From NCBI GenBank assembly GCA_020347085.1, contig CP070769.1, forward strand, positions 492,025 through 503,053: DNA of 11,029 nt, written 5' to 3'. The position numbers and the translations under genes are program-made. Shown piece by piece: positions 6,856-11,029 of this stretch (the first letter of the stretch is position 1; the number at the start of each line of letters is the position of its first letter). Below the pieces are notes generated by a model. It was not told the origin of the DNA and made no database searches. It saw nothing but the letters and a program-made list of their open reading frames with translations. This stretch comes from Desulfobacterales bacterium. Its GTDB lineage: Bacteria > Desulfobacterota > Desulfobacteria > Desulfobacterales > C00003060.

Positions 6856-7647
6856 ATGACTCAGCAAACTTCACCAACTGTGAAGTCATCCAATAAGGGT
6901 AAATATTTACTGCTGGTCGGTTTTTGTTTTGTCCTCATTGGGGTTGGCCTTTGGTTCTCTTTGAGAAAAGCAGAAGGCCCCGAAACATTACCTTCGCCTG
7001 TATTGACGCCGACAGCAAAAAAGAAGACGCCCACTTTACCTGAAAAAGTCATAGACTACAATAAGCTTCAAGAGAATACTGACGAGGCCTTGACAGCCTT
7101 GATGGAAGCGCGAAAGACGCCATACGGTGTTGAAAATAGTATTGACATGATTGTGAGGTCGGATGAATCGATCAAGGTCGGAGAAGAGACGATTCAGATG
7201 AAGAAAATACTCGATGAAGTGCGGTTCAGGTTGGGAGAGATTGTGGAAAGCGATCTGGCAGGTGAATCTGAACCCGACGGATGGGAGGAGGTATTTGGGA
7301 TTCACGTGGTGCAATCAGATGAGAACATATGGGATATACACTTCAATCTCTTAAAGGACTACTATGACCACAAGGGGATACAGCTCTCCCCGTTGGCTGA
7401 TGAGCCAGATCGTCAGGGCTATAGCTCTGGCGTGGGAAAAATATTGAAATTTTCAGAAAACTTGGTGCACATCTATAATCTTAGGGAACGCAAACTCGAA
7501 TCAGATCTGGATCAAATTTATTCCTTGACCAAGATCGTCATCTACAACATGGGTCGAGTATTTGCCCTTCTAGATAGAATTGATTACAAAGATGTTAACC
7601 GCATTGAATTTGACGGGGAGACTCTCTGGTTGCCAGCTGTCCAATAG
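6856..7647 (+). CDS. Single-pass membrane-anchored protein of unknown function with LysM-like edges
   Basis: I do not recognise this 263-aa protein as a named family. Residues 1-16 are short and basic, 17-36 form one transmembrane helix (YLLLVGFCFVLIGVGLWFSL), and a Pro/Thr/Lys-rich linker (about 41-63) leads to a mostly charged, helical domain. The topology suggests an N-in anchor with the C-terminal domain in the periplasm. The stretch HVVQSDENIWDIH (150-162) resembles the opening of a LysM motif (VVQPGDTLWxIA), and the end IEFDGETLWLP (250-260) resembles a LysM close. They are about 100 residues apart instead of the usual 45, so this may be an interrupted or highly divergent peptidoglycan-binding module. 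A very good Shine-Dalgarno precedes the ATG. The stop lies 20 bp before purB, which implies co-transcription. Confidence 0.8.
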   Translation: MTQQTSPTVKSSNKGKYLLLVGFCFVLIGVGLWFSLRKAEGPETLPSPVLTPTAKKKTPTLPEKVIDYNKLQENTDEALTALMEARKTPYGVENSIDMIVRSDESIKVGEETIQMKKILDEVRFRLGEIVESDLAGESEPDGWEEVFGIHVVQSDENIWDIHFNLLKDYYDHKGIQLSPLADEPDRQGYSSGVGKILKFSENLVHIYNLRERKLESDLDQIYSLTKIVIYNMGRVFALLDRIDYKDVNRIEFDGETLWLPAVQ

Positions 7648-7667
7648 CTGAACTGGGATAACACGCA

Positions 7668-8975
7668 ATGATTAAAAGATATACCCGTGAAGCCATGGGC
7701 CGAATATGGACGGAGGAAAGCAAATTCCACACATGGCTTATGGTTGAAATCTTGGTCTGCGAAGCATTGGCCAAAATCGGCCAGATCCCCAAGAAGGCAG
7801 CACAAAATATCCGTAAAAACGCACGTTTTTCTGTTGAAAGGATCAATGCCATAGAGGCTGAGACCAAACATGATGTGATTGCCTTCTTAACGAATGTCGG
7901 AGAAACAGTTGGCCCGGATGCACGATACATCCATTTAGGGCTGACGTCATCGGACATCCTAGATACTGCTATGGCAGTGAGGCTCAGGGAGGCATCTAAG
8001 CTGATTCTAAAAGGGTGCGACCGTCTGCTGCTTGTCCTGAAAAAGAAGGCCATGACGCACAAGTACACCGTCATGATAGGCCGCTCCCATGGTATGCATG
8101 CTGAGCCCATTACCTTCGGACTGAAGCTGGCTCTGTGGTATGACGAAATGCAAAGAAACAGGAAGCGGATGCAGCAGGCTATGGAGACCGTGAGTGTTGG
8201 AAAAATCTCGGGAGCAGTTGGTACGTATGCGACAATTTCCCCAAAGGTGGAGGCTTATGTGTGCAGAAAGCTTCGTCTCCAGCCTGCAGCCATTTCTAGC
8301 CAGATTGTCCAGAGAGATCGATATGCCGAGTACTTCACCACGTTGGGTATAATGGCCTCCACGATAGAGAAGATGGCAACAGAGGTTCGGCACCTTCAAA
8401 GGACAGAGGTCTCAGAGGCCGAGGAGTTCTTTTCAAAAAGGCAAAAAGGGTCCTCTGCGATGCCCCACAAGCGCAACCCAATAGGATGTGAGAACCTGTC
8501 GGGCCTCGCAAGGCTTGTTCGTTCGAATGCAGCCGCTGCCATGAACAACATAGCGCTGTGGCACGAACGAGATATCAGCCATTCTTCTGTGGAAAGGGTT
8601 ATTGCCCCTGACAGCACTATTCTGGTCGATTACATGCTGAGCCGCATGACAGAGATCATCCGCAAGTTGCTCGTCTATCCCAAGCGGATGCAGGAAAACC
8701 TGCAACTGAATCAGGGACTCATCTTCTCTCAGCAGGTCCTTCTTGCTTTGGCCATGCGGGGTGTGAGCCGGGAGGCAGCATATAAGATGGTTCAGAAACA
8801 GGCCATCCAGGCGTGGAAGAAAAAAAAGGACTTTAGGGAACTTGTTCGAAATGATTCGGATATTCGAAATTACTTGGAACTAGAAGAGATTGAAACCCTC
8901 TTTGACGTGAAGGCCCAGCTAAAACATGTGAATACGATCTTTGACCGTGTGTTCGCGGTTAAAGCTCATAGATAA
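7668..8975 (+). CDS. purB: Adenylosuccinate lyase
   Basis: Cytoplasmic enzyme of purine synthesis. It releases fumarate from SAICAR (to AICAR) and from adenylosuccinate (to AMP). The 435-aa length fits the B. subtilis type (about 431). Superfamily features are SSDILDTA near residue 90-100, GRSHGMHAEPITFG containing His141, and the fumarase/aspartase signature KGSSAMPHKRNPIG with Ser262/Ser263 in the flexible catalytic loop. His68 (TKHDVIAF) and His141 have the same numbers as the two catalytic histidines described in the B. subtilis enzyme. The protein appears intact. Only a weak Shine-Dalgarno precedes ATG 7668, but the 20-bp gap to the upstream membrane-protein gene would allow translational coupling. 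No other pur gene is present. Confidence 0.97.
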   Translation: MIKRYTREAMGRIWTEESKFHTWLMVEILVCEALAKIGQIPKKAAQNIRKNARFSVERINAIEAETKHDVIAFLTNVGETVGPDARYIHLGLTSSDILDTAMAVRLREASKLILKGCDRLLLVLKKKAMTHKYTVMIGRSHGMHAEPITFGLKLALWYDEMQRNRKRMQQAMETVSVGKISGAVGTYATISPKVEAYVCRKLRLQPAAISSQIVQRDRYAEYFTTLGIMASTIEKMATEVRHLQRTEVSEAEEFFSKRQKGSSAMPHKRNPIGCENLSGLARLVRSNAAAAMNNIALWHERDISHSSVERVIAPDSTILVDYMLSRMTEIIRKLLVYPKRMQENLQLNQGLIFSQQVLLALAMRGVSREAAYKMVQKQAIQAWKKKKDFRELVRNDSDIRNYLELEEIETLFDVKAQLKHVNTIFDRVFAVKAHR

Positions 8976-9033
8976 AAGGGTTGCAAGGAGATGGCAGCGG
9001 GGAAGACTCACGGTGCAGAAAGAAGTGTGAATT

Positions 9034-9756
9034 ATGACAGAATTCGTGCATCATACCTCAATGCGCTATACCCAAGAGCCACTGATTATGAGTAATTATT
9101 CACAAACAGGGTATGTAGGCTTCTTATCTGTTCGAGTCAGGACTTTGATATTTTTTTCCGCCACATTGCTATTTACAGGAAACTGCGCGCAGATTAGTCG
9201 GTTTGTTGGATCCGCTGTCTCCTATCACACGGAAACCTACAAAACGGTGTGTGACGAGTGGAGCCGAGAAGCTCGCATACATCGCGGGCTTGAAGTAGAG
9301 CTTATTGTGTCGGCGACTTTTAAATCAGAGGAATTTCGACGGGCCTACGCTGAAGAATACGCAAAGGCATATAGGCTAACACCCGAGAAGAAAAAACAGT
9401 TTGTGGATGACCAGCTTGAGGCCGCCACCCGCGGCCATGAGTTCTTGATGGCAGCTTTTGTGCCGGAAGAAAAGTGGGACGACTTTGATCAGCCAAACTC
9501 GGTGTGGAAGCTTTATCTGGTAAACGACCAGAACGAGCGTGTGGAACCGGTCGAAGTGAGGAGTGTTAGGCGACAAGACGCTGTCACACCCCACTTCTTT
9601 CCTTATGTCACGCCATGGAAGTCAGTCTACAAGGTAAGGTTTCCGTATAACATCCCCACAACGGACCAGCCCATTATTGAAGAGAACACAAAAGAAATTA
9701 AGTTGGTCATCACCAGTTTGCTCGGCACGGCTGAGTTGGGTTGGAAGCTTGAGTAA
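9034..9756 (+). CDS. Exported protein of unknown function, possible lipoprotein
   Basis: I do not recognise the family. The 240-aa product has an N-terminal hydrophobic stretch (about residues 37-48, TLIFFSATLLFT) ending in GNC with Cys51. This resembles a lipobox, although Asn at -1 is unusual, so lipidation is uncertain. Numbered from Met19 (ATG 9088) the signal peptide would be 32 residues, a normal length, and that start may be the true one; both starts have only weak Shine-Dalgarno sequences. The mature part is rich in charged residues. A helical KSEEFRRAYAEEYAKAYRL region (about 95-115) is followed by a beta-rich second half (WKLYLVNDQNERVEPVEVRS, from about 150). It lies 58 bp after purB and about 100 bp before yajC in the same direction. 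Confidence 0.75.
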   Translation: MTEFVHHTSMRYTQEPLIMSNYSQTGYVGFLSVRVRTLIFFSATLLFTGNCAQISRFVGSAVSYHTETYKTVCDEWSREARIHRGLEVELIVSATFKSEEFRRAYAEEYAKAYRLTPEKKKQFVDDQLEAATRGHEFLMAAFVPEEKWDDFDQPNSVWKLYLVNDQNERVEPVEVRSVRRQDAVTPHFFPYVTPWKSVYKVRFPYNIPTTDQPIIEENTKEIKLVITSLLGTAELGWKLE

Positions 9757-9830
9757 TCGGAAATCGTTATTCGGACTTCGAGAATCATGACTCGACTGCC
9801 CGCTGACAATTTTCGATTCACGATTTCCGA
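9757..9830. repeat. Inverted repeat TCGGAAATCGT ... ACGATTTCCGA between lipoprotein gene and yajC
   Basis: Perfect 11-bp arms at 9757-9767 and 9820-9830 enclose 52 nt. The interior includes a second small stem, TCGAG/CTCGA (9778-9782 with 9791-9795), and further degenerate TTCGGA and TTTCGATT units. The left arm begins immediately after the upstream stop codon. No T-run follows, so it is not a standard terminator. It may protect the mRNA end or be an eroded repeat element. Confidence 0.5.
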
Positions 9831-9841
9831 ATAACCAAATC

Positions 9842-9850
9842 AAAGGAGGT
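9842..9850 (+). promoter_or_regulatory. yajC: Strong Shine-Dalgarno AAAGGAGGT selecting a TTG start for yajC
   Basis: The site lies 7 nt before TTG 9858. The in-frame GTG at 9849 overlaps the Shine-Dalgarno itself and so cannot use it. This fixes the start at a TTG codon. Confidence 0.75.
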
Positions 9851-9857
9851 GTTTATC

Positions 9858-10199
9858 TTGATTGACGTTGCATATGCTTTAGGGACAGGTGGGGGCGCAT
9901 CCGGGCAGAGCGGTGGATTTGGGGCCTTAGTTCCCCTGATCCTGATGTTTGCCATATTCTACTTCCTTCTGATACGACCCCAGCAGAAAAAACAGAAAGA
10001 GCATCGCCAAATGCTCAGCAGGATCAAGAAGGGAGATCGGGTCATCACAAGTGGTGGGTTGTACGGACGGATTACGGGGATTACCGACACCATTGTGACG
10101 CTTGAAATTTCAGAAAAGGTGCGTGTAAAGGTGGGACGCGCCAATATCGCCGGATTGGTGCAAAGCGAAACGCCCAATATGAAAAGGGTATCATCGTAA
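9858..10199 (+). CDS. yajC: Preprotein translocase subunit YajC
   Basis: This small inner-membrane accessory of the Sec translocon associates with SecDF and supports protein export. The 113-aa protein has a short Gly/Ser-rich N-terminus, one membrane helix (about residues 22-39, ending in FYFLLIRPQQKKQKE) and the conserved cytoplasmic domain beginning MLSRIKKGDRVITSGGLYGR. These are diagnostic for the family. The start is TTG at 9858. secD follows after 99 bp, the usual gene order. Confidence 0.96.
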   Translation: MIDVAYALGTGGGASGQSGGFGALVPLILMFAIFYFLLIRPQQKKQKEHRQMLSRIKKGDRVITSGGLYGRITGITDTIVTLEISEKVRVKVGRANIAGLVQSETPNMKRVSS

Positions 10200-10209
10200 C
10201 ATCTTTGAT

Positions 10210-10237
10210 TTGGAAACGAGTCTTTGTCATTTATAAT
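10210..10237 (+). promoter_or_regulatory. Possible sigma70-type promoter in front of secD
   Basis: TTGGAA (10210-10215), a 16-bp spacer and a perfect TATAAT (10232-10237). It could provide secD with transcription independent of yajC. It would start transcription near 10244, inside the following hairpin, so promoter and hairpin may not both act on the same transcript. Confidence 0.35.
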
Positions 10238-10266
10238 CCGCCTCTTGGCCACCAGTCCAGAGGCGG
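10238..10266 (+). terminator. GC-rich hairpin between yajC and secD (attenuator or weak terminator)
   Basis: The arms CCGCCTCT (10238-10245) and AGAGGCGG (10259-10266) pair perfectly over 8 bp with a 13-nt loop. Only GCTTTAG follows, not a good U-run. In the yajC read-through transcript it may limit expression of secD or protect the yajC mRNA end. Confidence 0.4.
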
Positions 10267-10298
10267 GCTTTAGCTGACTTCTTTTGGGGAATATTGAA

Positions 10299-11029
10299 TT
10301 GATACAACTTAAATGGAAGCTTTTTCCCATTGTTGCGCTCGTGGTGGTGGCATTGGTGTATGTCGCGCCATCGGTGTATTCCGAACTTCCTGCCTGGTGG
10401 ACGACTTGGGGCGTTCTCCCTGCTGAAAAGATTCATCTAGGGCTCGATCTTCAAGGGGGCATGCACCTTGTGCTGGAGGTTGAAACGCAAAAAGCAGTCG
10501 AAAACAGGATAGAACGAACCGCCCAAGAGCTACGGGATGCCATGAAAAAGGCCCGCATTCGATATACCGAACTCAACACGGTAAAACAGATTCAAATATC
10601 AGTCCGTCTGTCAAACCAGGAAAACTCTCAGGCTTTCGACGAGATGCTTAATAACGAATTCCCCAGGCTGCGACTCATATCCAAAACCGTGGAAGGTGAG
10701 GATTTTGTTATCCAGCTAGACCTCCCCGAACAGGAAGTCAAGTATATAAAGGAAATGGCTTCCAAACAGGCCATGGAAACCATCCGAAACCGCATAGACC
10801 AGTTTGGTGTGAGCGAACCCGACATTCGTCGCCAGGGGGAAAATCGCATCCTCGTGCAGCTCCCGGGAATCAGGGATCCTCAAAGGGCCATTAACCTGAT
10901 TGGACAGACAGCTCTTCTGGAGTTCAAACTAGTCGAGGAGGAGCATGATGTTAAAGACGCATTGAAAGGAAAGATTCCACCGGCCGACGAGATCCTTTAT
11001 CAAGTCACCGAAGACGAGGTCACAAGGCG
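10299..11029 (+). CDS. secD: Protein translocase subunit SecD (truncated by window edge)
   Basis: The first 243 codons of SecD are present; the rest lies beyond the right edge. SecD with SecF uses the proton or sodium motive force to complete export of proteins through SecYEG. Residues 8-24 form the first membrane helix. The conserved LGLDLQGGMHLVLEV motif is at 47-61, followed by the periplasmic P1 region with TIRNRIDQFGVSEPDI and LPGIRDPQRA...IGQTALLEFKLV. No ATG fits; TTG 10299 is the likely start, with GGGGA at 10286-10290 placed 8 nt upstream. Another TTG at 10284 has no ribosome binding site. secF is expected downstream. Confidence 0.94.
   Translation, partial: MIQLKWKLFPIVALVVVALVYVAPSVYSELPAWWTTWGVLPAEKIHLGLDLQGGMHLVLEVETQKAVENRIERTAQELRDAMKKARIRYTELNTVKQIQISVRLSNQENSQAFDEMLNNEFPRLRLISKTVEGEDFVIQLDLPEQEVKYIKEMASKQAMETIRNRIDQFGVSEPDIRRQGENRILVQLPGIRDPQRAINLIGQTALLEFKLVEEEHDVKDALKGKIPPADEILYQVTEDEVTR

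Noticed and set aside
8007..8705. Leftward frames of 73-130 codons inside purB
   Set aside because: They are antisense to an intact purB with its catalytic residues in place.
8991..9095. Short frame from ATG 8991 directly after AAGGAG, upstream of the lipoprotein gene
   Set aside because: The Shine-Dalgarno abuts the ATG with no spacer, the product is only 34 residues, and it overlaps the lipoprotein frame.

Overview
The window looks like chromosome from an anaerobic bacterium of the former Deltaproteobacteria (Desulfobacterota), perhaps a sulfate reducer or syntroph. This is inferred from content: a tandem BadF/HgdC-type dehydratase/reductase activase, a Na+-translocating decarboxylase beta subunit, an RNase E/G-family nuclease, purB, yajC and secD, with roughly balanced base composition and spacers full of imperfect short repeats. 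No rRNA, tRNA, CRISPR array or intact insertion sequence was seen.

Layout. Positions 1-1831 (minus strand) hold the N-terminal part of a large ATP-dependent activase with two complete ASKHA/[4Fe-4S] modules; its C-terminus lies beyond the left edge. A 612-bp divergent spacer follows. It contains a GC-rich, hairpin-dense block (about 1930-2060), a short inverted repeat, and a palindrome overlapping a possible promoter for rng. On the plus strand come rng (2444-3931), a good intrinsic terminator, an OadB-type Na+ pump subunit (4141-5289) and a small OadG-like subunit (5446-5682). After those are a Zn-dependent phospholipase C-like protein (5898-6785), a single-pass membrane protein of unknown function (6856-7647), purB (7668-8975), an exported possible lipoprotein (9034-9756), yajC (9858-10199) and the start of secD (10299-right edge).

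How the genes fit together. The oadB-oadG pair can supply the membrane part of a Na+-coupled decarboxylase, but neither the carboxyltransferase nor the biotin carrier is in the window, so those must be encoded elsewhere. All six OadB residues known to matter for Na+ transport and catalysis are present at a constant offset. The 263-aa membrane protein gene and purB are 20 bp apart and probably co-transcribed. yajC and secD begin the usual yajC-secD-secF export cluster; both appear to start at TTG codons set by well-placed Shine-Dalgarno sequences, and a possible internal promoter and hairpin lie between them.

I found no clear undescribed defence or mobile system. The best candidates for a second look are the hairpin-dense block near 2000, the orphan OadB/OadG pair, the LysM-like edges in the unknown membrane protein, and the palindrome upstream of rng.
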